61,985 nucleotides of DNA from Gnetum montanum (taxonomy: Eukaryota; Streptophyta; Gnetopsida; Gnetales; Gnetaceae): contig MNCI01002624.1 in the NCBI GenBank assembly GCA_015680685.1, forward strand, positions 163,683 to 225,667. The letters are read 5' to 3'. This document shows positions 1-12,302 of this stretch, piece after piece. The position numbers and the translations under genes were made by a program. Numbering within the stretch: the first letter of the stretch is position 1; every line of letters starts with the position of its first letter. The notes beneath the pieces are model-generated. The model made no database searches. It had not been told where the DNA came from and saw only the letters and a program-made list of their open reading frames with translations.

Positions 1-173
1 AGAACTAAAACTATGTCCCAACCATGCACCCAAGTGTTGTATTTATAGGCTAGCATGGAAGAGACTATATCAGATATCTAACATCATTTCTTGGGATCCA
101 ATATCACATATCTAATATTTGAGCCTTGATATTAGGTATCCAATATTAAAGCTAACATAATGATGACTCATCA
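1..173 (-). repeat. 3' LTR of element A (U3 part only)
   Basis: Matches the outer part of the LTR at 7645-8516. On the minus strand it starts TGATGAGTCATCA at 173, directly after the polypurine tract. It has decayed GATATC-type motifs and a TATA-like TATAAATAC (complement of about 41-49). The rest is off the window. Confidence 0.85.
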
Positions 174-196
174 TACCCCCATGACTAAATGAAAAC
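174..196 (-). promoter_or_regulatory. Polypurine tract of element A
   Basis: On the minus strand this reads a T-rich stretch, then CATGGGGGTA, directly abutting the LTR start. The same site precedes the LTRs at 10231, 37913 and (plus strand) 21419. By family knowledge this is the plus-strand DNA primer. Confidence 0.75.
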
Positions 197-346
197 TCAT
201 CCTCAAGCTAAACAAAATGAGAAACAAGTTCATTACAAAACATTGTTGGGAGGGTATGGAATTTATGACTAACATAGAAAAACAAATAAATGGACCTATA
301 CAAATAAATTAGGACACAATATTACAAGACACAAAATTAGGGAAGT

Positions 347-3072
347 TCATGTAGTTCTCAAAGATGATGGCTCCTTCATCAGTTGCTTGCCTTTGTTGCT
401 AGGCTTCTGACATTGGTAATGGTTGAAGAGCACCTACAAGTTTTCTTCTTTCATTCATGGATTCTATACTATCTAGGATATTAACCAATGTGTGTTGGAA
501 TTGGTATGTCCCAAGGGCATGGCAGCTGCAAAAACATTTTGTTGGCCTTCACATACTAAGCTACAAACTACCATCACTCTTCTTCAAATGCCTTGGCCTT
601 TTCTTTGAATTCATGATAATCTGTGAGTCTCTTGGCTAGGTATGAAGTGACATCCTTTTGTCCATGGTAGCAGGCTTTAACTACCTTAAGTTCTGAGTTT
701 GCTATGTGAAGTTTCTACAAAGTGGCTTTTCTTTTCGCAAAGTCTTTCTTATATGGAGCATAGGTGGTTGCTACCTATTTTTCTAGCTTACTTTTGGGCC
801 AACTTGTTATTAACATGATAAGGTTAGCATATATGAGGTTAGCCAATATCATGTATTCTTTCAAGTATTTGATATGCAAGTCTTTATATTTCACCTCTAC
901 TTGGTGGACTAGTGTATAGCTATCCAGAATTGGCTACCACTCAAGATTTTGTATTAACATGGACCTAATGTAGACTTTGGCCATATGAATTTCTTTTTTG
1001 TTTATTTGTTTTTACATGCCTACCTAGTCACAAAAGTGCTCTTTTAGCCTTTCATGCTTCTTGGCCTCATTCTACCATGTGCTTATTTCAATTTTTGACT
1101 TTTGTTAAATAGCTTGGACCTTCTCCATTGAGAGGGTATTCTTTTCCCTAGCCAATTTGCTGATATCCTAGTTGACCTTCATCAGTTATTCCCTTAACTG
1201 ATGGACTCTTTCTTCCAAAACATTCTTTTGTTTTTCAATGGTGGTCAACTTAGATGTTTTTACTATGAGCTATTTGTTTTCTTCCTACGTGGTGGTCAAT
1301 GCCTTTTTATGAGCATAAGACTATGCATTAGCAGTAGAGGCATTCCAAATCACCTTCTTCTTTTCTTGCTTTACAACTTTTTTTCCTTAGTTAGCTTGAA
1401 AAACTACTCTATTCTAAATTACTATAGCTAGTTAGGCATAATAAATCAAGTAAGATCCCATCATTTAGCTCTTAGGGTAGCTAGATCCTATTGCAAATGT
1501 TGCACCTCTACTTTTGTGTGTTCTATGCTAACTTCAGTCATGACTAGCTTTTCTTTGGTGGCTATGAGATCTAATTGGGCTACAGTGACATCACTAGGGA
1601 TGTTAAATAAGGTGTTCATCACTTGCCTTGTCTATAGTAGTCAATCTAACACATCCTCATGTGTTGTAGGAGTCTTCAAAGTCCTAGTGAGTATTTGTTC
1701 ATCTTTGTTCCTAGCTAGATCTACTGGGGGTACATGAGGCACATTGAATGATTCCTTGATGTGATTTGTTATTACTTCTATTGCACATGTCACATCTTGA
1801 TGCTGCATTATCACTATTGTGGCATCTTCTACTATTTCAAGCATCACATGGAAAGATGCAGCATTACCAAAGATTTTTCTAGATCACTGGGATTCTCCTC
1901 TTGATTTTAATGAGATTTTCCCCCTTACTAGATCTACCGAGATGATGGGCTTCACGACATCATTGATTACTCTAAAGAGGCTAGATTTCTCTCTGCTTTC
2001 CCAACTCATTATTTTGACAATTTTCTATAAATGGCTTATTGCTAGCCTATAATCTTGTGGTGGCAGTGGTGGAGCTTGTGTTTCATGGCACTGTTTAGGC
2101 TCTCATTCTACTTCTTTTTCCACTTTTGCTTCATTTTTTGTTCTTTCTCCTCATCAAGCTCTTTCCTTGATGTTGCAGGTTTGAGGAGTTCAACAAAGGA
2201 AATGTTCTAAGCCTTCTTGGGAACATCATTTGTGTACCCAAGGATTCTAGTGCATTTGCATAGCTTTCTAATTAGGTAAGGAAATGGAATTGTTGGCTTC
2301 CTTACCTTTTTCTCCTTGAACCATCTCTAAAACTCTATGCAGTATAACTAGGGAAGGTTGGCTGCATATTTTCCCATTAAGATGGCACTTCCCTTGGCTA
2401 CATTGGTTGAAATTCTATTAGGCCCCCTTGGTTGAGAAGAGATGATACATGCCTATCTTGAAGTATGTCCTCTCTTATAGAGTCAATTCATTGTATGTTT
2501 TCTCATCCTTGCCATATGCCCATCTCAGCCACAACTTTCTCATGTCGAAGTTAGATCTTGTAGACAGGTGGGCTAACTTAGCCCCTTCATTCGGCATATT
2601 CAGAGCCTCAGTAATAGTTTTAACTAAAAATGAAACATTGACTCCACAAATGTTGATAGTGGTTCCTTCATATTTATTATGCTAGAATTGATATGTTTCA
2701 CCAAGGTACCACTCACCATTGTTTGAAAGAATAGGCTACAAAGGTGACACCTAGAGTTGTGCCTGAACTTCTCTAGAACAAACTCCATAAATGAGCCAAA
2801 GTTGATCTCATGATGACCATGGTCAACATGGATTTTTCTTGAATTGCTTCAAGACATTCCACGAACCATGTGAGATATTGTTCCTATGTAGGAGCTTGGG
2901 GTTCTATAGCCTCTCCTTGAACTAATTGCCCAGTAACAAGAGCCTCTTGATGGATGCTAAATGATTCCTACTCCTTATGCTCTACCTACTCACCTTGATA
3001 GCCTTGACCACCTCATGGGTGCTTGGCTTCTTTCTATGAAGGTTCTCCTTGTGCTCCTCTTTTCGGGGTCAT
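347..3072 (-). pseudogene. Env-position coiled-coil ORF of element A, broken
   Basis: A reading frame runs on the minus strand from ATG at 3072 (MTPKRGAQGEPS) to a stop at 347-349, with many in-frame stops. Most stops look like TGG or CAA/CGA changed by transitions. Middle blocks such as WYLGETYQF and ITEALNMPNEG resemble the plant-transposon-protein domain found in Athila-type ORFs (family assignment inferred). The C-terminal half is charged and heptad-like, suggesting coiled coil. Homologues lie at 10422-10859, 38086-39432 plus 55329-55675, and 56015-57202. The ATG follows GATTGCAG directly, a splice-acceptor-like sequence conserved in the other copies. It sits between gag and the 3' LTR where env-like genes lie. 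Function is unknown. Confidence 0.65.
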
Positions 3073-5283
3073 CTGCAATCAATCAAATATCAAATGTTAC
3101 TAAGGTGTTGTTATTTAGCATTAACAAGTTTATACCTTATCCATGCCTTAGTCTCATTAAGTTCATATGATTTCAGAGTTAGAAAAGTGCCCAAAAAGTG
3201 TTTATCTCCTTGTATGATCTTACATAGTTAGTTCCTTTTTCTTTATATGTGGCTTATAATGATGGTTATGGTTTCTTGAGTGGAGAAATTAAGGTTTCTG
3301 GCATTACTGTGATTGATTATTTATTATAACACTTAGGGTTTTTAGCACTCTTTCCCTTCTAATATAATTTGGGTGATAGCAAATTTTGGAAAATTAGTGC
3401 ACGTTTCTTATGCAAGAACCCCCCACCCCCATGACTAACTTAAACACTTCAAGTTCAAACAGGTTCAAGTGACACAAAAATTAGAACAATGGAGAGCCAA
3501 ATATCATAAGTAGAATGGGTTAGTCAAAGCTCTGAGTTGTGAGAGAAAATCTGAAAAACTCCTCTAGTTTTCAATGATGAGAATGAAGTTTAGGCATTGT
3601 AGGAATCATATATATAGGTTTTGTATGACCCGATATTGGGTATTCGATGTTGCATCCCACCCTATATTAGGCACTCGATATCGGGGTCCATGGATGTGCA
3701 TCTAATGAGGGTACTGAGCATGAGAAATGAAGCTCTATGATTGGTTGGAAGGTTTTAGGTTAGGTCCATAGGTATGGGGTAAGTAGAAAATTAGTTTTAA
3801 GCACCAGAAGCATTAGAAGGTGGAGTTGTCAACTTTAAAAGTGTAGAAGGTGTAAGAAAAAGGGCATCAAATTGATTTTGTGGAATAGATCAATTACATG
3901 ATAAGGGAAACAATGAGATTTAACAATTAAGCTCTTGGAAGGTGAAGAATGATGTGGTTGGGTCAAACAAGTACAAGTCACAAAAATTACACAAGTGGGT
4001 TCTCCCCAAAGTAGGCTCTAGCCTATGACATCCTTGTATAACCATACCTAAAAATGTCCATAAGCACTATAGGGGTTGAATGCAACGCATACTTGTGCAA
4101 CAAAACACACATGTTAAAACCACCAATTTGAGATAATAACTATATCTTACATAAAACCACAAGCTAGGATTAGATAGACAGTGAGATGAGATGGACTATA
4201 GAAAGGATTGTAGAAATTAGGACATCAGGTGTCTTACCAAAGGCATAATGAATCCTTGTGTGTTATTAATGGTTAAATAATCATGAGCCCTTCTTTCCAA
4301 GATTCAAACCAAGTCCAAACCACAAGTCAATGACATCACACTGTCTCATCACTTCGGTCAACAACCATAAAACTATCATAGTTGCAAGGCGTAACATCAC
4401 TTGGCATTTTGTCCAAGGGAGGAGCTTATTTATGGCACACATGTTTTTTTTATGGAAGTACTAAGAAGCTACCAACCTTCAGGCATAGGTACATGTCTTT
4501 CTAGTGGGACCCACAAAAATTATTTAGTTTCTTTTTATGGTAATTATACTTCCATTTTTTGTTAGATATACAAGGATATAATTACAACCTTAGCAATATG
4601 ATAGAACATACAGAACTAGCCAAAGAGAATCCAAAAATCCTCTTGATGTCACACCCTTTACATTCCACCTTGGTTCTATACTCCTTTTCCTAGACACAAT
4701 GATTATGAATTTATTTTTAGGTTGGATGATTAAAATGAATATTATTATGACCAGGGTAACAACCTCTTATTAATGGAATGAGTGGATGGATGACCTGGTC
4801 TCATTGTCCAAATAATTAGTCCCTTATGACTTGATAGCATACAAAAAACCTCACCTCAATGGGCTACATGATCATTTTATTCACAAGTGAGATTACAATA
4901 ACAAAAGAAATGAAAACAATTAAATAGAAAAAGTTGAAAGGAATAGGAAAAATTGTATCAACAAATAAGAAAATGACAAAAAATTGTAAAACAAAAAGAT
5001 GGAAAACACTTATGGATCCTAAATATTAGAATGGGGGGTGTCCTTCATGACTAAACATTTGGATGTGACAAGGATTAATAAGCAGATAGATAGGATCCAT
5101 GCATGTATAAAGCATTGGTAACCATTCACTCCCTTGCCACAGGGTGTTGTGATGGTTGGGTAGATAAATTATTCATGTTGTGATGGCTGAGTAGACAAAT
5201 TGTTGGTCACACACTTGATTGTTAAATGTATGGTGGGTCAAGGTATGAGGTGTGTTAATGTTACAAATGTCTAGCCCATGATT
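3073..5283 (-). other. Non-coding interval between gag and 3' ORF of element A
   Basis: This 2.2-kb interval sits where pol would be. No protease, RT, RNase H or integrase motif is visible on either strand. Parts match 10860-12302 of element B (for example around 4160-4500 against 11380-11700), so it is a conserved non-coding part of the family. The end next to the 3' ORF would be the end of an intron if the splice-acceptor reading is right. Confidence 0.6.
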
Positions 5284-7519
5284 TCACCCTTGATTATGAT
5301 ATGGTATGCATGCATTTTTTGGTCTTTCCATGCTTGTAGATTCATTGCTTGGGTTTGGAATTAGAGTAATGATGGATGATGGCCTTTGTGTAGGATCAGA
5401 GGACAATGGTGGTAAAAAGGAAGGTGTTACACTAGATGGGCAATGTGCTGGTTCAGATGATGTGGTAGATCCATGAGTATTTTGCTTCGTCTTATAGCCT
5501 TTCCTAAAGAAGCAATGTTTCCAACATGGTGGTTGAGACCTACTAGTGTTAGCATGTCTATGCACATTTGTAGCACAAGTGGCATTCGTTTGTTGATATT
5601 GTGATGCCAAACCTTCTTGTATCATTGGTAGTGACGTGTAATAAGGTGGAGTATGAGAATATCGAGGGTAGGATGGATGGTAAGAGGTGCAAGGTGGTGA
5701 TCCCTCAGGGGATGTTATGGATCGATGGTACTCTAGAGAGTGATAGTGGTGATTTGAAGTAGAGGATGTACAACTAGTTGGAGAAATGGAATGTTGAACA
5801 TAATATTTGTGAAATTTCAATGGATAGGAAGGATAGGGCTGAACTAGTGGTGGTCTCCCCCATGACTGTGGTTGTTGTCACTATGGTTGATGGTAGTGTT
5901 TAGGATATTAAGAAGTCCTCCTAGGATAGTATGTTTGGTTGTGGGGCTATTTATAATTACCTTATGGAAGAGGAAATCTCCTGGGCATGTGCTTCTATAC
6001 AAGCTTTAGATTTAAGGCAGTAGCCCAATAGTTGTGTAGATGCAATAAGACTAGGAAATGGTCCTTTGGATAGTCATCTATGGTTGAGTCTATAGCCTCA
6101 CTTCCTTCAACTATTTTTCCTAGTTGCCGAAAAGTATTCCTAGTTGTTTCTTGGTTCTTTATCCTTTGTTTATTGTGATCGTCTGGCTTGTTTTGCATGA
6201 TCCTCTCATTCCATCTCAATGAGAGTTGTAAAATTTTCATATATCCATTTTTACATCCTATTAAACTTTGCTTCAAGTTCATCTATAGACTTCTCTATTG
6301 GCAAGGTTCATTACATAACCACCTTATCAAGAGTGATCTTTTCTTTCTTATCATACATATGGACTTGATTTTGTTAAAAGGTTTGATCCTAATGATATTT
6401 CTTGACATTCTCCCATTTTCATATCTCTCCTTCTTCTTTTTCCATACATTTTATTAGCTCTCAAATTTGATGGGTTTGTAGCTCATATAATTGATGTGGG
6501 GCATACATCCCAAGAGTCTCCCTTGTTTCATTATGAAGCCCATATACGATGTGGAAAAGTTGCCTTTCCTTAAAGAAACCATGACCTGGGCATCTATTCA
6601 ATAGGGAATAATATCTATCTAAGGCAATTTCCAAGGGTTCATGTTGTTCTTATCTCCATCCTTGGATCTATCTCCTCAATTTGGACACCCTTGCATAGGT
6701 CTGGTATTTCTTGTTGAAGAGTTCAAGCATTATAGACCATCATCAGATTGAATTTTGTCTTAATGATCTATACCACACTTAAGCTCTATTAATTAGTGTT
6801 CTAATAAAGAGCTTAAGCTTTTTCCACTCACTTTCAATGTTGTACTAGGCAAAGGCATCATGGAAGGCTTGTATATGATGTTGTGGATCCAAATCATAGC
6901 CTCCTACAAATTTAGGAATATTATTCATATCAAGCCTGGCTAGATGACTCTCTTTGCAATGCCTACAAGATATCTTAACTGCCTCTATGATCTGCATTAG
7001 GACCTTAGTGACCAACATGGGTTCATCATCATTAGGTAGGTTGTGAGGAAGATTTCTATTTCTATTCATTCGACCAAGATTATGTTGTTTATGTTCATGT
7101 TGATGTCCTTGATTTCTTTCATGGGTTTGACTTCTATTTTTATTTCAACCCTCTATTGGAACTTCATAGCTACATTCAAGTTTGTTAGAACTAGACATTG
7201 AAGGGGGAGAGGAAGATGAGGAACTAGAAGGATTGCCATGGCTTCTATGATTTTCCCTAGGGTCCTTTGATTGATTTTTTCTTAGTTTCGAGGAGGTCAT
7301 AGGCCTTGAGGCCTCCCTTGGTCTACGACTTACTTCATCTCCTCCAAGGTTTTCTACCTTAGGTGAATGTAGTATTTGAGTGTCACCAAGGTGATCATGA
7401 ACATATGAAACCCCTACATAAGGTTGGTCACTCCAATATTTCTCACCATATATCTCATTAGTTCTCCAATGACTATTTTTGTTATACAGTGCATTATCAC
7501 TTCCTTGTAAAAGAGACAT
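5284..7519 (-). pseudogene. Gag of element A, broken
   Basis: The first Met is at 7519 (MSLLQGSDNALYNKNSH). A serine/arginine-rich segment follows (SSSSSSPPSMSSS, about 7150-7210). The capsid-like block around 6845-7069 includes LDMNNIPKFVGGYDLDPQHH, with an Athila-type continuation RYYSLLNRCPGHGF near 6560-6620. The last open stretch, 5284-5820, is a Pro/Ser/His-rich tail. Stops and frame breaks lie throughout 5821-7144. It aligns block by block with gag of element B and of Ath1, which places A in the Athila family. It would form the virus-like particle. It is not functional as it stands. Confidence 0.7.
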
Positions 7520-7625
7520 TATTTTTGGCTTATGATGTGTGTGATTTAATATTTTTTGAAGGTTATATTATTAATACCTTTACAATGATCATGTATGATA
7601 TAACTAATCTAGGTAACTAGCACTA

Positions 7626-7643
7626 TCCTTGGCAACAATGCCA
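7626..7643 (-). promoter_or_regulatory. Primer-binding site of element A
   Basis: Minus strand TGGCATTGTTGCCAAGGA, one base inside the LTR end. It matches the tRNA-Asp-type site typical of Athila/Tat elements (TGGCGCCGTTGCCGGGGA) apart from transitions and one CpG-type loss. Confidence 0.8.
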
Positions 7644-7644
7644 A

Positions 7645-8516
7645 TGATGAGCGACAAGTTCCCCTATGCTCAACCATACAAATCACAAGAGTTTATGCAT
7701 GATCTGATTGAATTCCATAGATGGAACTATTTGTGCATCTAAATTGTTATGCTTTAATCATAGTTTGTTGTCTTCCCACTTAGACTAGTGGTAACTTTGT
7801 CATGTATGTTGTCGTCCAAAGTGAGGCATATGATGTTGTCTAATCCTATGTTGCTCCTAATGATGATAAAGAGATAAATTAATTAAGCTAATGAACAATG
7901 GAAAATAAGATGTAAACTAGCCTATGTGCAATGAGTATCCATCCCCAATCATCTATACATGCCTTTGAGTTCATATAACTACCACTGGGATTGCTAAGCA
8001 TACATCATTGGGTGTGCCAAATGATCCACTACTAGATTACCAAGTACTTACACTTAAGCACTTGTGATTAAGTCGTACTCATTCTGCTTAATGACAGGAG
8101 TAGTAAATAGAAATAAATGAAAATATTATCTAAAGAAAACATTAAATAATTAAAGTAATAATAAATCTAAGTGAATGCAGCAATGATGGAAGTAATCTTG
8201 ATCTTTATTTCCAGTCATGTAATGTGTCCAAGTATGTCACACTCGACCAAAAGTATCATATGATTACAAACATCACACTACAGGAATGCACTAGGAACAA
8301 TAGAACTTGAATTTAGAAATCTAAAAAAAACTATCAAAAACAAAGAACTAAAACTATGTCCCAACCATGCACCCAAGTGTTGTATTTATAGGCTAGTAGG
8401 GAAGAGATGATATCGAATATCTGACATCATTTCTTCGGACTTGATATCACATATCCGATATTGAGGCTTTGATATCGTGTATCTAATATTAGGGCTAACA
8501 CAATGATGACTCATTA
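7645..8516 (-). repeat. 5' LTR of element A (872 bp)
   Basis: Bounded by the PBS at 7643 and by copia-type gag sequence from 8517. The outer end is TAATGAGTCATCA, so the terminal TG has mutated to TA. U3 carries decayed GATATC motifs. Its R/U5 part is shared with every other Athila-family LTR in the window. Confidence 0.85.
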
Positions 8517-9235
8517 GTATCCATGATAGTGTTGGGTTGTTCATCTAAAGGTTGATCTATCAAAGCATAAACTCTACCCTTGCATCCTAAATTCTTGTTT
8601 TAAACTTTATTACTCTATGCACCACTTACTCCATCAATCTAATTCTCAACTATCTTGTTGGATCACTCCAAGCTCTTGTATTCTAGTTTGCCACATGTAC
8701 TGTAATTTGGACATTCATTTCTCACATGTCCAAACTTGTTACAAATAAAACATGTTAGAGGAATACCAAATGTTCTATGACTATTACTACCACTTGAATT
8801 CATAGGCTTCTTAGAGTTGCCAATTTTGATTACAAGAATATATATCCTCTTAAGATGGTTTGGTTTTTTCCTCTTGTCCAATCTTATGCTTCTCTCTATC
8901 ACCAATGAATTGGCATGTATTTCCTCATACTCCATAAAAAAAAGATTTAACCTACATAGATACACTCAATGAGTCCATCAACAAAGTAGCTAGTCATCTC
9001 CCTCATCATCCTATAGGTGGAGATCAAATTGCACTAGTTGGAGGAATTTTATATCGTACTTCAAAATAGGAAGATCTTTTTACTTCAAGTTGCATAGTTT
9101 TTTGGCCTTGACTCTTATACAATTCTTAAATACATATCTCCCTTTGAAATATCTAAAACATTTAGTCCATTCCACTTCTCTATAAACCTAAACTCTTATA
9201 ACCTTTGTTATTTGCTACCAATGCTTGGGTATACC
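8517..9235 (-). pseudogene. Ty1/copia-type gag, C-terminal part with zinc knuckle
   Basis: The minus-strand frame 8663-8965 contains CFICNKFGHVRNEC, a CX2CX4HX4C nucleic-acid-binding knuckle, after a basic stretch (RLDKRKKPNHLKR). It is flanked by element A (ends 8516) and element B (starts 9236). Removing B joins it to 25327-25715, where a copia-type PBS lies. The distance from PBS to knuckle is then about 1 kb, right for a copia gag. The upstream part is too decayed to read. Copia rather than another retroelement is inferred from that PBS. Confidence 0.5.
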
Positions 9236-10231
9236 TAATGAGTGGCGAGGTACCCCTACACCCAACCATACGAATACAAGCGTTCATGCATGATTCAGTT
9301 GAACTCTGCAGATGGAATAGTTGTGGTATATAGATTGTTACACGTTGATCATAGTTCGTTGTCTTTCCACTTGGACTAGTATTTGCTTTGTCACATATGG
9401 TTTAGTCTAGAGTGAGGTGTATGATGTGGTCCTAACTAGTGCTACTCCTAGGGACAATGGAAAATAACTTTGATAAAGCTTAGAGGAAATGGGAGAAGAG
9501 AATCTAAGTTAGCCTAAGTATGATGAGCATCTATCCTTAATCATTCATACACATATTGGACTTCGTGTACTACTTCTAGGGTTACCAAGCATATATTACC
9601 TGAGTGCTCCTAGATATGCTACTAGGATACCAAGTAGTCACACTTAAGTGCTTATGACTAAGTTGTACTCATTCCGCATTTAATAACAGGGATAGAAAAT
9701 GAAGGTATAGAAATATTAATTAGGAAAATAATAAATAAAAATAACAGTAAGAAATTAAAACTAAGTGAATGCTACAATGATGAAGTAATCTTGATCTTTA
9801 TTGCCGATCATGTGCATGTCCAAGTATGTTACACTCGAATAAAGGTTTTGTACAATTACAATCATCACACAGTGGTCACGCACTGGGGAAAGAGTTGAGA
9901 GGAACTAAAAAATGATAAAAAGACTCTACTCTAACTCTAACTAACTCTAAAACTTACTTACCCTTTCCTGTGTGCCCAAATGTGGTATTTATAGGCTTAC
10001 ACAGGAACCACAATATCGTGTATCTGATATTATTAGCTAGGCTGTGATATTGCATACTCAATATTGCAGGTCCAATATCAAGGGTCCGATATGGGGGATT
10101 TGATGTTAAGGGTCTGATGTTAAGGGTCCAATGTCAAGGTTTCGATGTGAAGGGTTTGATGTCAAGGGTCCACTGTTATGGGTACAATGTCAAGTGTCCG
10201 ATATCAACACCTAACAAACCATGATTCATCA
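9236..10231 (-). repeat. 3' LTR of element B (996 bp)
   Basis: It reads from TGATGAATCATGG at 10231 to CTCATTA at 9236 on the minus strand, preceded by a polypurine tract (10232-10240, TACCCCCAC on the plus strand). U3 holds a run of about ten degenerate 14-bp units (about 10060-10205) that is shorter in the partner LTR. Confidence 0.9.
10060..10205 (-). repeat. 14-bp tandem repeat in U3 of element B 3' LTR
   Basis: About ten units of the form GGGTCCGATGTCAA (plus-strand reading) follow one another with one or two changes each. The partner LTR has only about four (near 25225-25305). The repeat appears to have grown from the GATATC motif common to these LTRs. Confidence 0.75.
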
Positions 10232-10421
10232 TACCCCCACAACTAAATAACAACTCGTCCTTGAGTTAAAGAAAGTGAGGAAAGAGTTCATTCAATTACA
10301 TAGAGGATAGGCATGGGATTATTGATAGACTAGGAATTTATTCATGCTACAGTGGAGAGATTAATACAACAAAATTGGGACATAGACACAAAATTAAAAA
10401 TAAACAAAATTTTGTTGGAAC

Positions 10422-10859
10422 TCATGTGGTTCTAGGTGGTGGTGGTTCCTCCATGGGTCCCTTCCCTTTATCCTGCACTCTAGGCTTCTGAGATTGATAC
10501 CGTTGAAGAAGCACCTAATGTTTCTCCTCTTCTATCCAAGGATTATGTGTTGTCCATGTTGATGTTCCAATGTTTGATGGAGAAGGCACTTCCCATGGGC
10601 ATGGCAACTACAGAAACACTTGATTGGCCTTGACATGACATGTCGTAGATAGCCATCATTCCTTTTCATAGGCTTGGGCCTTGACCTCTCTACCTTTTGC
10701 TTGGCTAGATTGTGTAGTGATAGGAGTTCCCTAATGGATGCTGAATGATTGTGCCTCCTATGCTACTTGTTCTGCATGAGGTCCTTGGCCTCTACCTCCC
10801 CCTGGGCATTTAGTTGCACCTTGAGAAGGTCCTCCTTGTTGTCCTCTTTTAGGGGTCAT
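10422..10859 (-). pseudogene. Env-position ORF of element B with large internal deletion
   Basis: Begins MTPKRGQQGGPSQG at ATG 10859 and ends EEPPPPRTT then stop at 10422-10424. The N-terminal 70 or so codons are joined to the C-terminal 60 (KANQVFL, CPWEVPSPSN, which match KANQMFP and CPWDVPVPSH of copy C). The whole domain and coiled-coil middle, about 2.2 kb in element A, is missing. In-frame stops remain. The base run before the ATG is GATTATAG, matching the acceptor-like site of the other copies. This is a clear deletion derivative. Confidence 0.7.
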
Positions 10860-12302
10860 CTATAATCACACAAAGATAAATTGTTAGTAAGGTTATTGAA
10901 AGAATTTCAATTATTTCATATCTTACTCATTGCCTTTAATAAATGTTGAATTCTTTGCTTAGTGTGATTTTCGAGTTAGAAATTTTTTTCAAGGAAGTTT
11001 CCCTAAAATTTTAATGTTGGACTTGATTTGTTTAGGTGAAAAATTAAAAGGACATGTAATGGTTTCGAGGAACGTTGATAAAATGATGACAAGGGAAAGA
11101 ATAGATTTGGCAATGAAGTACTTGGAGGGCATAAAATGATGTGGTGGTGTGCAACAAGTACAATTTACAAAAGTCACACAAGTGGGTTCTCCCCAAAGAA
11201 GATTCCAACTTATAATGCCCTTACATAACCACACCTTAAAATGTTCATAGGTACTAGAAGGGTTAAATGTAATCCACACCAGTTCCACAAAATACACACA
11301 TGTAAATACCACTATGATGAGGTATGAATTCAATGCTAAACAAGACACGGGTCACAAATACATGAAAAGTGAGATGAGGCAAATTGTAGAAGGGATTGCA
11401 GAGATTAGGACATGAGGTAACTAACCCAAGGCACAATGAATCTTGAGTGTAGGATGTGATTAATGTGTCATTAGCCCATTGCTCCAAAATCAAGACCAAG
11501 TCCATTCCTTCAATCAGTGACATCGCATTATTTCATTCAATGATGGACAACCATAAGAGTAGCATAAAAACAAGGCATACAATCACTTGGTGTTTTGTGC
11601 AAGGGAGGAGTGATTTGAAATTTCTTTGTGGCATACTTTTTGCTTGGCCGTTTTGGCACACTCTCTCTTTTTTTCTTGATGCGTAATCTAGAGAAGCCAC
11701 CTACCTTCAGGCATGGGGCATGCCTTTCCAATGGGACCCCCTAGAATAGCATTGGGTTTCTTTATTAAGTGCCTTTATTACTCTTACTTTCATTTTTCTT
11801 TAGATCTACAAGGATCTTAGTACAACCAATCTGCATAATAACTTCTACAGATGTTACTAAAGAGAATCCACAAGTCTCCTTGATGTCACACCCTGGCCAT
11901 TCCTTCTTAGTCCATTATTCTTCACTTTGGGCATAATGAACAAAAAGTTACTTTAAGTTGTAATGATGTCAAGAATATCATTGGACCCAGAGTAGAACCT
12001 CTTATTAATAGAATGGTTGGGTGGATGTGGTGGGCTCGCTATCCAAATAATTAGTTACCCAAGACTTGATAGCATAGAACAACACCTCAACCAATGAGTC
12101 ACATGAGTGTTTTATTCATAGATGAGATTACTCATAAAAAGATAAAAAGAAAAAACAATAAGTAAAAAGATAAAACAAAAAATTGAAAGATGAAAAATCA
12201 AAAATCAAAAATTGTAAAATTAAAGAAAAGGAAAAACATTTATTAATTCTGTTTGTTAGAATGGAGGATATCCCCCATACCTAAACTTTTGAGCATGGAG
12301 AG
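10860..12302 (-). other. Non-coding internal region of element B, left of the Ath1 insertion
   Basis: No reading frame resembles a retroelement protein. It is similar to 3073-5070 of element A, confirming common descent. It stops at 12302, where Ath1 begins. The region resumes at 22369 with AATTAATAAATGG, matching GATTAATAAGCAG near 5075 of element A, the empty site. Confidence 0.7.

Larger units (their letters stand above)
1..8516 (-). mobile_element. Element A: pol-less Athila-type LTR retrotransposon, minus strand, truncated by window edge
   Basis: In element order (decreasing coordinates): 5' LTR 7645-8516, PBS 7626-7643, gag 5284-7519, 2.2 kb without coding, env-position ORF 347-3072, PPT, then the start of the 3' LTR at 173. 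The two LTR ends are recognisably the same sequence: the first 170 bases of the window match 8342-8516. No protease, RT, RNase H or integrase remnant was found between gag and the 3' ORF. It inserted into a copia-type gag, whose remainder begins at 8517. The other LTR end and target duplication lie outside the window. Structure is clear; calling it non-autonomous is inference from the missing pol. Confidence 0.85.

Noticed and set aside
5284-5820. 178-codon proline-rich protein as a separate gene
   Set aside because: It is the tail of gag of element A, matching the element B tail at 22965-23168.
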